A stretch of DNA of 64,000 nt from Bacteroidota bacterium (GCA_016124275.1 WGOA01000006.1:16194-80193); one strand, 5' to 3'; shown: positions 17,319 through 25,977, numbered from the stretch's first letter. Notes: a model not told the origin generated them from the letters alone. Numbers and translations: made by a program.

Positions 17319-17478
17319 GGTGATTCTTTTAAAGTTTTCAGGAGGTTTGGTCCGGACAGGTGTTAGCGATTGCCATGCCACTTTTACAAAATGTTGATTA
17401 TGTTTGCTTTTTGCATAGGCATAAATTGCATTTAATTGCAATTTGCAAAAACCCTCACCCAGAATCGCAGTTTGCAAG

Positions 17479-17495
17479 AAAAAAACCCTTGGGGT
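17479..17495 (-). terminator. Weak terminator after the response regulator
   Basis: On the minus strand ACCC-CAA-GGGT is followed by a run of T, 25 nt after the regulator stop. The stem is only four base pairs. Confidence 0.35.
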
Positions 17496-17520
17496 GGCCG
17501 GATGCTGCTGAATTGGGCCC

Positions 17521-18876
17521 TTACTCCTCCTCCTTCTGTTGAAGCAACCGGTAAATGGTGGAAGGGTGAATGTCCAGTCTCTCCGCGACGGTTTTTACTT
17601 TGCCCTCGTAGCGGTCCAAAAAATGGCGGATAATGCGCTCCGTATAATCTTTCAAGGTGCGCTCTTCGGTCAATTCGCGCGCTAACACATCATTGCCGCC
17701 TAACTGCAGATCGTCAGGCTCGATAATGCCGTCGCCACAAAGCACGGTGGCCAATTCCACCACAGCTTTTAACTCCCGGATATTCCCGGGCCAGGGATAG
17801 GCCTTTAACGCGGCCACCGCTCCTGAAGAAAGCCGAACAGGGGCATGGCCCTGCGCTTTGGTGTATGCATCCGCAAAATGCCGCGCTAACAACAACACAT
17901 CTTCGCCCCGATCCCGCAAGGGAGGAAGTTCTATCGGTATGCCAATGAGGCGATAGTACAAATCGCTTCGGAAACGCCCCTCTTTAACTTCTGCACTTAA
18001 GTCGCGGTTGGTGGCCACGATAAGCCGCGCGTCAAAGGCAATGCGCTCCCGCCCGCCTACGCGAACCACTTCGCGCTCCTGCAAGGCTCGCAGCAACTTG
18101 GGTTGAAAGTGCAGATCCGTTTCGCCGATTTCGTCCAAAAAAAGCGTGCCGCCGTGAGCAGACTCAAACAAACCAATGCGCCGCTCTGATGCGCCTGTAA
18201 ACGACCCCTTCTCGTGGCCAAACAGCTCGCTTTCTACCAGGTCTCGGGGAATGGCCGCCATGTTCACCGCAATGAATGGTCCTTTGGCGCGAAGGCTGTT
18301 GTAGTGAATGGCTTTGGCAACAAGCTCCTTGCCAGTTCCTGTTTCGCCTGCCACCACCACGTTGATGTCGGATGAGGCGGCCTTTTCCATAAAAGAAAAT
18401 ACCTTGCGCAACGCCGGGCTGTCCCCGATCATGCTGCTGCTGAACGCGTACTTTCCCCTGACTTCCTCGTGCAGCACCTCAATGCGCTCTTCCAACTTCA
18501 TGCGCTGTCTGAGGTGGTCCACCACCCGGAGTAAGCGATCGCGCAGATCGCGCTCCTTGACCAGGTAGTCAAATGCGCCCTCGCGCAGCAACGCCACGGC
18601 TGTTTCCACTTTGCTTTGCTCCGAGATCATGATGACCTCCGTTTCGGGACTGCGGCTTTTGATTTTGGGCAACAATTCCAGGCCTTCCATATCGGGCAGG
18701 CGATAGTCCAGCGTGATCAGGTTTGGGTTTTCGAAGAGTTTGTCCAAACAGGCCCGACCCGTTTCGAAACTCCGGATATCCACATCCGGGTAAATAGACA
18801 AGGCCTGCGCAATCAGCTTGCTGTAGAAGGGGTCATCTTCGACCACAAAGATTAAAAAACGCTTGGAACGGCTCAT
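17521..18876 (-). CDS. NtrC-family sigma-54-dependent response regulator
   Basis: The start at 18876 gives an ATGA overlap with the upstream kinase stop; the track start is 8 codons earlier. Domains: receiver (phospho-Asp in LITLDYRLPD, residues ~5-115); AAA+ domain with Walker A GETGTGKE, Walker B GGTLFLDEIGE and R-finger region DLYYRL (~150-375); and a Fis-type helix-turn-helix ending VAERLDIHPSTIYRLLQQ. The sigma-54 contact loop reads GSFTGA instead of GAFTGA. It should activate sigma-54 promoters when phosphorylated by the hybrid kinase encoded just before it. Target genes are unknown. Confidence 0.95.
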   Translation of the reverse strand: MSRSKRFLIFVVEDDPFYSKLIAQALSIYPDVDIRSFETGRACLDKLFENPNLITLDYRLPDMEGLELLPKIKSRSPETEVIMISEQSKVETAVALLREGAFDYLVKERDLRDRLLRVVDHLRQRMKLEERIEVLHEEVRGKYAFSSSMIGDSPALRKVFSFMEKAASSDINVVVAGETGTGKELVAKAIHYNSLRAKGPFIAVNMAAIPRDLVESELFGHEKGSFTGASERRIGLFESAHGGTLFLDEIGETDLHFQPKLLRALQEREVVRVGGRERIAFDARLIVATNRDLSAEVKEGRFRSDLYYRLIGIPIELPPLRDRGEDVLLLARHFADAYTKAQGHAPVRLSSGAVAALKAYPWPGNIRELKAVVELATVLCGDGIIEPDDLQLGGNDVLARELTEERTLKDYTERIIRHFLDRYEGKVKTVAERLDIHPSTIYRLLQQKEEE

Positions 18877-21566
18877 CCGGACATTTTGGTTTTCTCCCAT
18901 TCAGCTGCTACGCGAAGGGCAGTGGTATGGAGCATCGGTTGCAAGCGTCGGCAGCGGTTGGCGAGGGCTTCGGCAGAAGCTCCTGCTGTTGCTTCGGCTT
19001 CCAGCGCCCGCAAAGCATCGGCCAATTCCTCAAAGCCCAGTTGGCGGGCAGGCGCTGCCAGTTTGTGCGCAGCGGCACCCACGGCTTTGCCGTCGCCGGC
19101 ATCCAGGGCCGCCTCCCAATCCGCGCGGGTTTGTTCCAGCCTTTCCAAAAAGAGTTTTAACATATCCGGTACAAAATTACGGTCTTCTCCGGCCAGTGTG
19201 CGCAAGCTCTCCAACTGCAAAGTGCCGGGTTCTTCTTCTTCGAGGGGGTTGCTGGAAGGTTGATTTGGCGCTTCCGGGCGAAGGGCTCCGTTGTCGGCCG
19301 CCGCCAGCCGCCCGATCAATTCCAACAGGGACCGTTCGGAGAAAGGCTTAGCCAACAGGCTGTCGAAGCCTGACGCGCGGCAAGCCTGATGTTCGGCTTC
19401 CGTAACACCAGCCGTAATGGCTGCTGCGGCTACGCCTGGGGCTAATGCCCTGATGGCGCGAAGCGCTTCGTGCCCATCCAAACCGGGCATGCGAACGTCC
19501 AGCAACAGCACGTCTGCGGGCTGGCGCTCAAAAGCTGCCAGCGCAGCCAGGCCATCTTCTACAATTTCTGCCTGTAAACCCGTCAATTGCGCCTGCAGCA
19601 ACTTTCGGTTGAACGCTTCATCATCGGCGGCCAGAATGCGCAAATGCTGGATGTTTTGACGCAAGGCCGTCAGGTCAGGCAGTGCTGATTCGTTGGGCCG
19701 GGGCGAGGACACAAGTTCGGGTTGAAGCCTTGGCTGCAGGTTAAGCTGCACGTTCGGCTGCACGTTCAGCGGCACGCCCGAACGCAGGTCCGGCTGCACG
19801 TTCAGCGGCGCGTCCGGCTGTACGTAAGGCTCATGGTCTAAATCAGGCGCTTCGCTCCCTTCCGGTGCCTCGCACAACGGTAGCGGAAGCTCTATGCGAA
19901 ACAGGCTGCCTTTGCCCAGCGTGCTGTCCAACGTGATGGTGCCCCCCATGCGTTTGATCAGATCGGTGGTGATAGCCAGGCCCAGGCCCAAGCCTTCGCG
20001 GTACGCCCCTTTTTCTTCGCCTCCTTGCCGGAAGGGCTCAAAAATCCGCTCGCGATCCGCTTCTGAAATGCCCGGACCACTGTCTTCCACTTCCAGAATA
20101 AGGCGAAACTGCTCATCAGCCATGGGCTGGCCTGCAGCTCGCAGCCGAACATGCCCTTGTTCCGTGAACTTGACGGCATTTCCCGCCAGATTAAGCAACG
20201 CCTGGCGCAAACGCAACCGGTCTCCCTCTAACCAAGGGGGCACTTGGGTCCCGACTTCCTTTTCCAGGTGAATGGCCTTTGTATCCGTGCGCGGTTGAAT
20301 CAAGGCAAGGACTTCGTCCAGCAGCACAGAAACCTGCAGCGGTTCCTTGCGGGGAGCGTCCTGAAGCGAACTCTCCCGAGCATAATCTAAAATATGTTCC
20401 ACGAGGCCCAGCAAGTGCGAAGCTGCATCGGAAATGATGCTGGCGTATTCGCTGGCGCGCTCAGGAAGCCGCAGGTCAACCAGGCGTTGCGCAAAGCCGC
20501 CAATGGCGTGCAAAGGTGTTCGAAGTTCGTGGCTCAAATTGGCCAGGAATGCCTCACGGGCCCGGACCAATCCGCGCTCCCGCTCAAGTGTGCGCTGCAA
20601 GGCCCATTCCATGCGGTCACCGCGTCGGAACAAATAGATGAGTCCGGTGGCCAACAACAGCAACATGGCCGTGGACAAGATTCCGTAAAGGAAAATCATG
20701 CGGTTAACCTGCTCGGACTTTACCCGGCTGGCCGCAGCCAGCGCTTCCGCTCTGCTGATAGCAGCCCGATCCATTCGATCCAACCAAATCTGGATGGCCT
20801 TGCTCACTTCGGCATCTTCCTGCACCAACTCCAGGGTCAGTCTGCGGCGGGTATCCTCGCGGCTCAACGCCTTGCGGCGGGCTACATCCAGCCGCTGCTC
20901 AATGGCCGCAAAGTACTCCGCCTGTTCCTGCGCCACGGAGTTAAGCGCATTAAGCTCCTCTTCAAGGTCACTTCGCTTCTTGCGCCGGCTTTGCAGGGCA
21001 GCCAAACTGTCTGCAGGCAATTTCTGCGCCTCAGTAATCATCTGCTGTACGCTGCCCAAAGAAGCTGTGGAATTTCGCGATGCCAGCTTAACCCAATCGT
21101 CCAAAACGAGGTAACGCGCTTTGATCAGCCTCTGCAGGGAATCGAGTGTTGGGTTGGGCTCAGGCCGCTCCAAACTGAGCAGTACTGCGTTTAAATCCTC
21201 GCGCGCTTTGCCGTAACTAATCAAGTCTTCTTCGCTCTGCGTAAGTGCATAGCGCATGACCGAATTGCCTGCCTGCACCAGCAGCAACCGCACTTCTTCA
21301 ACCACCAACCGGTCTCCGTCCGGACGCGAGATTTCCTCCAACGCCTCCACCGAACCGCGCAAATTGGTATAGGCCGTAAACATGACCCAAGGCACGCTGA
21401 GCATCAACAACGTAATGGCCACAATAGCAACGTACCGGCCAATGCGCTGTTGCTTTCGGCGGCGCTCCGCTCCATCCGGCAGTGCAGAAACCACCACATC
21501 GCGCTTGCCTTCCCTTGGCAGGGAGGTGCCTGTCTTTTCAGATCCTGGTTTTTCCCGTTCAGGCAT
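18873..21566 (-). CDS. Hybrid histidine kinase with receiver and Hpt domains
   Basis: An 897-aa membrane sensor. TM1 (YVAIVAITLLMLSVPWVMF, ~45-65) and TM2 (IFLYGILSTAMLLLLATGLIYLF, ~293-315) bracket a helical periplasmic sensor of ~225 residues. Then come HisKA (FLANLSHELRTPLHAIGG), the HATPase region with N box NLAGNAVKFTE and G boxes DSGPGIS and GLGLGLAI, a low-complexity linker of VQP-type repeats, a receiver (DVLLLDVRMPG) and a C-terminal Hpt domain (AAHKLAAPARQLG). This is a complete phosphorelay feeding the NtrC-type regulator through the ATGA-coupled downstream gene. The signal is unknown. Confidence 0.94.
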   Translation of the reverse strand: MPEREKPGSEKTGTSLPREGKRDVVVSALPDGAERRRKQQRIGRYVAIVAITLLMLSVPWVMFTAYTNLRGSVEALEEISRPDGDRLVVEEVRLLLVQAGNSVMRYALTQSEEDLISYGKAREDLNAVLLSLERPEPNPTLDSLQRLIKARYLVLDDWVKLASRNSTASLGSVQQMITEAQKLPADSLAALQSRRKKRSDLEEELNALNSVAQEQAEYFAAIEQRLDVARRKALSREDTRRRLTLELVQEDAEVSKAIQIWLDRMDRAAISRAEALAAASRVKSEQVNRMIFLYGILSTAMLLLLATGLIYLFRRGDRMEWALQRTLERERGLVRAREAFLANLSHELRTPLHAIGGFAQRLVDLRLPERASEYASIISDAASHLLGLVEHILDYARESSLQDAPRKEPLQVSVLLDEVLALIQPRTDTKAIHLEKEVGTQVPPWLEGDRLRLRQALLNLAGNAVKFTEQGHVRLRAAGQPMADEQFRLILEVEDSGPGISEADRERIFEPFRQGGEEKGAYREGLGLGLAITTDLIKRMGGTITLDSTLGKGSLFRIELPLPLCEAPEGSEAPDLDHEPYVQPDAPLNVQPDLRSGVPLNVQPNVQLNLQPRLQPELVSSPRPNESALPDLTALRQNIQHLRILAADDEAFNRKLLQAQLTGLQAEIVEDGLAALAAFERQPADVLLLDVRMPGLDGHEALRAIRALAPGVAAAAITAGVTEAEHQACRASGFDSLLAKPFSERSLLELIGRLAAADNGALRPEAPNQPSSNPLEEEEPGTLQLESLRTLAGEDRNFVPDMLKLFLERLEQTRADWEAALDAGDGKAVGAAAHKLAAPARQLGFEELADALRALEAEATAGASAEALANRCRRLQPMLHTTALRVAAEWEKTKMSG
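19725..19832. repeat. Short degenerate repeats encoding the kinase linker
   Basis: Repeated TGCACGTTCRGC-like words encode successive LNVQP / LQP units between the ATPase and receiver domains of the hybrid kinase. Copy number is likely to vary between strains. Confidence 0.5.
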
Positions 21567-21629
21567 GCACGCAAAAGATACGACTGCAGCCGGGAAAACA
21601 GCGAGGGCTTGGTCAGGCTAGCACCCGCC

Positions 21630-23180
21630 TCAGTATGTGGCCATCCCCGGATCAATCTCGCGGGCCCAGGCCAAAATGCCGCCCTCCAGGTTGTAGAGGT
21701 TGCCGAAACCGTACTTGCTCTCCAACAGGTTGATCACATCCGCGCTGCGAACCCCGCTGCGGCAATGCACCACTACCCTGCCCTCGGCTGGGATGGCATC
21801 CAGGTGGTCCTCCACCGTCGCTTTGGGAATGAGCGCGCCGTTCAAGTGAGCGATTTCGTATTCGTAAGGTTCGCGTACGTCAATGAGCACGGGTGGTTCG
21901 TCGCCGGACAGCCATTCCCGCAGCGTGTGCACCGAAATGCTCCGCGTGGTGTGCGTGCGGGGTTTGGCAGGGTTGATGCCGCAAAACTGATCGTAATCAA
22001 TAAGTTCTGTTTGCCTGGGCGAAGGGCCGGTCAACGGGTTCTCAGGATTGGCACGCAGTTTCAGGGTACGCGTTTCCATGGACGCCGCATCCAGCAACAT
22101 CAACCGCCCGACCAAGGGCTCACCAACCCCGCTAATGACCTTGATCACCTCATTGGCTTGCAGACTGCCGAGAATACCCGGCAGCACACCAATGACGCCG
22201 CCCTCTGCGCAACTCGGAACAAGGCCGGGGGGCGGGGGGGTAGGAAACAGATCGCGGTAATTGGGTCCGCGAGTTCCGTCCGCGAAACGGTAGTTGAACA
22301 CGCTCAACTGCCCTTCGAACCGAAAAATGGATGCGTACACATTGACCTTGCCCAACAGCACGCAGGCATCGTTGACCAGGTAGCGCGTGGGAAAATTGTC
22401 CGTGCCGTCGGCGATGACGTCGTAGTCGGCCAGAATTTCCAGCGCATTGTGCCGGGTCAATTGGGTGTGGTGCACCCGCACGTCTATGTAAGGATTGAGT
22501 CCGCGAATGCGGTCGGCTGCAGCCTCCACTTTGGGTCGCCCCACATCGGCAGTGCTGAACAACACCTGGCGTTGGAGGTTGTGGTCTTCCACCACGTCAA
22601 AATCCAGGATGCCCAGCGTGCCCACGCCCGCCGCCGCAAGGTATTGCAACAGCGGCGCGCCGAGCCCCCCGGTACCCACCACCAAAACTTTGGCGGCCTT
22701 GAGTTTGCGCTGACCTTGAATGTTAAATTCAGGTATAATTAAATGGCGGCTGTATCGCTCCAATTCCTGGCGGCTAAACGAGGGAAGGGCACCCGGATTC
22801 GCAGCAGCAGCATCGCGTTCGGAGCGTGCGGTTGCCGCTCCAGCCGACTCCGTGGTGTCTTTTGAAGCCGCTGCAGAAACCGGCGCAGCACTTCCCCCGG
22901 CAATAGCGGGCACAATGCTGACCGTATCTCCTTGCCGCAGCGCCGTCTCAGGACCTTGCAAGGCCTGAATGTCTTCGTCGCCGAGGTACACGCGCAAAAA
23001 TTCGCGCAACTTGCCGGCTTCGTCCAACACGTGGGGAGCCAGGTCTGGAAACTGTGCGGTCAGGTTGCGAAAGGCCGAGGACACCGTATCTGCCTGCACA
23101 TCAATGCGCGACTCGCCACCCGTGAATTTTCGGAGCGGTGAAGGGATAAGAATCTTTATGGTATGCTGATCAGCGGACAT
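21630..23180 (-). CDS. Sulfur carrier (CysO/MoaD-like) - MoeB E1 - rhodanese fusion
   Basis: Three activities lie in one 516-aa chain. Residues 1-95 are a MoaD/ThiS/CysO ubiquitin-fold carrier (IKILIPSPLRKFTGG ... GDTVSIVPAIAGG) with the diglycine that should become a thiocarboxylate. A ~35-residue Ala/Ser-rich linker follows. Residues ~133-380 are an E1-like adenylyltransferase (SRQELERYSRHLIIPEF, GTGGLGAP nucleotide loop, DGTDNFPTRYL). Residues ~400-516 are a rhodanese with active cysteine in VVHCRSGVRS. The E1-rhodanese part equals MoeZ, which in mycobacteria loads CysO. Because the GG is internal, proteolysis is needed to free it; the JAMM protease gene next door could do this. It is third in the cysteine operon. 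Confidence 0.9.
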   Translation of the reverse strand: MSADQHTIKILIPSPLRKFTGGESRIDVQADTVSSAFRNLTAQFPDLAPHVLDEAGKLREFLRVYLGDEDIQALQGPETALRQGDTVSIVPAIAGGSAAPVSAAASKDTTESAGAATARSERDAAAANPGALPSFSRQELERYSRHLIIPEFNIQGQRKLKAAKVLVVGTGGLGAPLLQYLAAAGVGTLGILDFDVVEDHNLQRQVLFSTADVGRPKVEAAADRIRGLNPYIDVRVHHTQLTRHNALEILADYDVIADGTDNFPTRYLVNDACVLLGKVNVYASIFRFEGQLSVFNYRFADGTRGPNYRDLFPTPPPPGLVPSCAEGGVIGVLPGILGSLQANEVIKVISGVGEPLVGRLMLLDAASMETRTLKLRANPENPLTGPSPRQTELIDYDQFCGINPAKPRTHTTRSISVHTLREWLSGDEPPVLIDVREPYEYEIAHLNGALIPKATVEDHLDAIPAEGRVVVHCRSGVRSADVINLLESKYGFGNLYNLEGGILAWAREIDPGMATY

Positions 23181-23229
23181 GGTTGTTATGTTTTGGAACG
23201 CGGCGGGACGCTGCGGCTTTGCCTGGCGA

Positions 23230-23736
23230 TCAAGACCAGCGGTCCTGGCCCAGGTCTGTAGCTAATTCGGTAATGACACTTTCCACGCGCTCTTCGTCAA
23301 AACGGCGGTCGGCATTCAGCGTCCAGGAACGGAGGCTGTGCGGTCTGCCGGAACGGACTTCAACAATGATGTAGCTAAAACCGGGCACGGCGCTTTTGAG
23401 GTCGTGCTCCGAAGGCAGCGGTGGATGATCGGGATGGCTGTGGTACACGCCAAGCAAGTCCAACCCGCTGTCGGTGGCGTGGCGCTCGGCCAGCTGGTAA
23501 TCGCGGGTAGAAATAGCGAAGCGGCGCTCCAGGTTCTCGGTAGCGTTGTTTGAAATGGGCAAAGCAGACTCTATGTGCAACTCGTTGCCGTCAATGTAGC
23601 CGAAGAAAAAGCCGCAAGCTTCATGCGGATAGGCTTCGGCCGCATCGAGCCTCATGATGCTCTCCGCATCCGGGCTGAGGTTGAGCCTGGTTCCGGCTTC
23701 GCGGCCGGTAAAGGGGGCGGTTTGATCGCTGGACAT
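23230..23736 (-). CDS. JAMM/Mov34 metalloprotease (Mec-like)
   Basis: A 168-aa single JAMM domain. The zinc-binding signature is complete: a glutamate in the PHEACGFFFG region and GVYHSHPDHPPLPSEHD, matching HxHx(n)SxxD. In Mycobacterium tuberculosis the homologous Mec cleaves cysteine from CysO-cysteine. Here the gene sits between a CysM-like synthase and a carrier-MoeZ fusion, with only ~50-bp gaps, supporting the same role. It may additionally cut after the internal diglycine of the fusion; that is inference. Confidence 0.9.
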   Translation of the reverse strand: MSSDQTAPFTGREAGTRLNLSPDAESIMRLDAAEAYPHEACGFFFGYIDGNELHIESALPISNNATENLERRFAISTRDYQLAERHATDSGLDLLGVYHSHPDHPPLPSEHDLKSAVPGFSYIIVEVRSGRPHSLRSWTLNADRRFDEERVESVITELATDLGQDRWS

Positions 23737-23782
23737 GGTGGGGAGATTTGAGGAGGAGGTTGAGGAATACAGTACTTACGGA

Positions 23783-24856
23783 TTAAACAGCGGGAACGGT
23801 TGCTTGTTCGGCCGGCTGTTCGGCCGGCCAGAGTTCCCGGAACATTTCGTCGTATTTGGACGCATCATCCGCAAAAATGGTGACGATGCGCGCGGTTTGG
23901 CCTTCCAGCGCCAGTTCTTCGGCCAGTTGAGCAGCTGCAGCGGCATTTGCGCCGGCAGAGGGGCTCAACAGCAACCCTTCATCTTTGGCCAGCCGCCGAA
24001 CCATGGTCAAAGCTGCCCGGCTGCCCACTTCGCGCACCTGGTGCGCGAGAGAAGGATCGTGAATGCCCGGCACAACCGCGGTCTCCAGGTGCTTCCACCC
24101 TTCGAGACCGTGCATCGGCGCATCGGGTTGCAAGGCAATGAGCGTCACATTGGGCAATGCTGCCCTTAACCCGCGGGCTGTGCCGTTAAACGTACCGGTA
24201 GTGCCCAGTCCGGCAATAAAGTGCGTGGGTTCCAGCACCCGCAAGATCTCTAGCGCTGTGCCTTCTTCATGCGCCAGGCAATTTGCCGGGTTGTTGTACT
24301 GATCCAAGTAAACATAACGTTCCGGATGTTGGACTGCCATTTCGCGGGCCTTCTCCTGCGCACCGTCCGTGCCTTCGAGCGGAGAAGTCAACACCACCTG
24401 AGCACCAAAGGCCCGCAACATTTCTTTCCGTTTGTTAGACGCATTGGCAGGCAGGCAAAGCGTTACCGGTATGCCCAATTGCGCCCCGATGGCGGCCAGT
24501 GCAAGACCCGTGTTGCCGCTGGTGGCGTCCAGGATGCGGCGGGGCTCTGCACCCGGCTCAACATAGAAAAGATTATGTCGAATGGCCCTGCGAATCATCG
24601 CAAAAGCCGCCCGGGCTTTGACCGATCCGGACAATTGGCACCATTCCAGTTTAGCGTAAACCTCTACACCCGGCTTAGACAAGCTAACCAGGCGGTGCAG
24701 CGGGGTATGGCCAATAAAAGGTTCCAAGGCCAGCGCGCGCGCTTCCAATTCAGCCAGTTGGCCACCCGGAAACAGCCCATGAGCGAGCGTTTCCGGGTGA
24801 ACCGGACTGGTGGTCTGTTCTAAAGACCGTGAAAAACCAAAAACCCTCTTTTCCAT
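23783..24856 (-). CDS. cysM: PLP-dependent cysteine synthase (CysM/CysO-type)
   Basis: A ~357-aa fold-type II PLP enzyme. ATG 24856 is preferred to the upstream TTG. The PLP lysine lies in GSVKARAAFAMI, the phosphate-binding loop is DATSGNTGLALA, and a GLGTTGTFNG loop binds the cofactor phosphate. Adjacency to a JAMM protease and a MoeZ-type carrier fusion indicates the CysO-dependent branch, in which O-phosphoserine or O-acetylserine reacts with a protein thiocarboxylate rather than free sulfide. First gene of the operon, preceded by a Cys-rich leader peptide and a hairpin that together look like an attenuator. Confidence 0.9.
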   Translation of the reverse strand: MEKRVFGFSRSLEQTTSPVHPETLAHGLFPGGQLAELEARALALEPFIGHTPLHRLVSLSKPGVEVYAKLEWCQLSGSVKARAAFAMIRRAIRHNLFYVEPGAEPRRILDATSGNTGLALAAIGAQLGIPVTLCLPANASNKRKEMLRAFGAQVVLTSPLEGTDGAQEKAREMAVQHPERYVYLDQYNNPANCLAHEEGTALEILRVLEPTHFIAGLGTTGTFNGTARGLRAALPNVTLIALQPDAPMHGLEGWKHLETAVVPGIHDPSLAHQVREVGSRAALTMVRRLAKDEGLLLSPSAGANAAAAAQLAEELALEGQTARIVTIFADDASKYDEMFRELWPAEQPAEQATVPAV

Positions 24857-24940
24857 ATAGATCAACTAAACCTGATAACAAGCCATTATACCATTCCGTT
24901 CAAATGAAGCGGCTGGGGTTTTCATCATGTTCCTAAACGC

Positions 24941-24973
24941 AAACAGCCTCCCGGGTGCACCGGGAGGCTGTTT
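24941..24973 (-). terminator. Attenuator terminator hairpin before cysM
   Basis: A perfect 14-bp stem AAACAGCCTCCCGG / CCGGGAGGCTGTTT around a 5-nt loop, 84 nt before the cysM ATG. On the minus strand it is followed by TTTGCGTTT, so the U-tract is interrupted. The 7-mer CCGGGAG of its 3' arm also occurs at the end of the leader ORF and could pair with the 5' arm instead. Confidence 0.7.
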
Positions 24974-24995
24974 GATCTGTACGCACGCACAGGTC

Positions 24996-25052
24996 CTACA
25001 CTCCCGGAAGGGTGTTGTTACAACAGGTAGGACAGCATGTGTGCATCATCAT
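24996..25052 (-). CDS. Cys-rich leader peptide of the cysteine operon
   Basis: An 18-codon ORF, far below the track cutoff, on the cysM strand: MMMHTCCPTCCNNTLPGV then TAG. Four of 18 codons are Cys, in two tandem pairs. Segment GTCCTAC, overlapping the Cys codons, is complementary to GTAGGAC spanning the stop codon (25027-25033 with 24993-24999). The intervening CCGGGAG (25001-25007) is complementary to the 5' arm of the downstream terminator. Ribosomes stalled for Cys-tRNA would block the first pairing and free CCGGGAG to disrupt the terminator; translation to the stop would let the terminator form. This is a textbook attenuation layout, inferred from sequence only. Any of the three ATGs could start it. 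Confidence 0.75.
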   Translation of the reverse strand: MMMHTCCPTCCNNTLPGV

Positions 25053-25140
25053 AAAGGCAAGATAGGCGATTCCCCGGAAATTATCCACGCTCGGCAAAAA
25101 AAATCCTCGAATTCTGACCAAGCTGTGGTAAACCGCGAAG

Positions 25141-25860
25141 TTATTCCCCCGAAAGCTTTTTGGCTACGGTCATCACGTAAAGCATTTCTGCGGCCATCTG
25201 GCGCGAGCGCAAGTCGTAGGTCTCAGCTTCTTGCGGCGTGCCATCCGACGCCTTTGGGTCAAGGTAAGGAATGGCAAAGCGGCCGGACGCCCCGGGCACA
25301 AAGGGGCAAGCCGCGTCTGCATCGGAGCAGACCATCACGGCGATGAAGCCTTTCTGCGGATTGGCGGCATCATCGTACTTCTTGGAAAAGCAGGTCAGGG
25401 GGGCTGCCTGCGTGCTTAAGCGCACCTGGTAGCGGGGATTGTCCCCACCCGGGTTTTCTATGGCAAAGCCTGCGCGCTGCATGGCGGCAACTGCCCGCGG
25501 GTTGAAGGCGGTTGCTTCCGTGCCCCCGGAATAGGTGACGATGCCCTCCAGCCCAACATGGGCGGCGGCGGCGGCTGCCCAAAGCTGGCCAATGTGGCTG
25601 CGGCGGCTGTTGTGCGTGCAGATAAAGGTCAGCTGAACCACGGGCAGCTGCTGTTTTTGCTCGTTGATGAAGGCCGCCAACTCCTCAAGTTGGGCTTTCC
25701 TTTCGGGCGAAAGGGCTTGCCATTCATTGGGCAGGCTTTGCATGTATTGATGCAATTCCGGGTTCAGGCTGGCCACTCCTTTGCCGTCGGCAGGGTTTTG
25801 GCCTGTCAGGGCTAAGGTCATGGCGAGGGTGCTTATGGATAAAAAGGAAATGGACAGCAT
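25141..25860 (-). CDS. LMW phosphatase / arsenate reductase-like protein with N-terminal signal
   Basis: A 239-aa protein whose core (residues ~75-235) is the low-molecular-weight phosphatase fold with the CxxNxxRS loop in FICTHNSRRSHIGQ, as in thioredoxin-type arsenate reductases. Further cysteines occur at LTCFSKKYDD, VCSDADAACPF. The N-terminus (MLSISFLSISTLAMTLALTGQ) looks like a signal peptide or anchor, unusual for this normally cytoplasmic fold; a ~50-residue helical spacer follows. It could be an extracytoplasmic phosphatase. Its stop lies 88 bp before the cysteine leader peptide on the same strand, so it may be read into that operon. Confidence 0.8.
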   Translation of the reverse strand: MLSISFLSISTLAMTLALTGQNPADGKGVASLNPELHQYMQSLPNEWQALSPERKAQLEELAAFINEQKQQLPVVQLTFICTHNSRRSHIGQLWAAAAAAHVGLEGIVTYSGGTEATAFNPRAVAAMQRAGFAIENPGGDNPRYQVRLSTQAAPLTCFSKKYDDAANPQKGFIAVMVCSDADAACPFVPGASGRFAIPYLDPKASDGTPQEAETYDLRSRQMAAEMLYVMTVAKKLSGE

Positions 25861-25977
25861 GGAAGAGATTGGGGGCGTTGAGTGAATGTTTTCATCGCAA
25901 TATTACATTATAGCAATGAAATAACAAACTCTGTCGGGATTGCATTTGTCTTTAGCTCAACCCACCCATACAACACC

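Noticed and set aside
24941-25060. Metabolite-sensing riboswitch (e.g. SAM type) before cysM
   Set aside because: The leader lacks recognisable riboswitch core motifs; the Cys-codon ORF explains the competing stems better.
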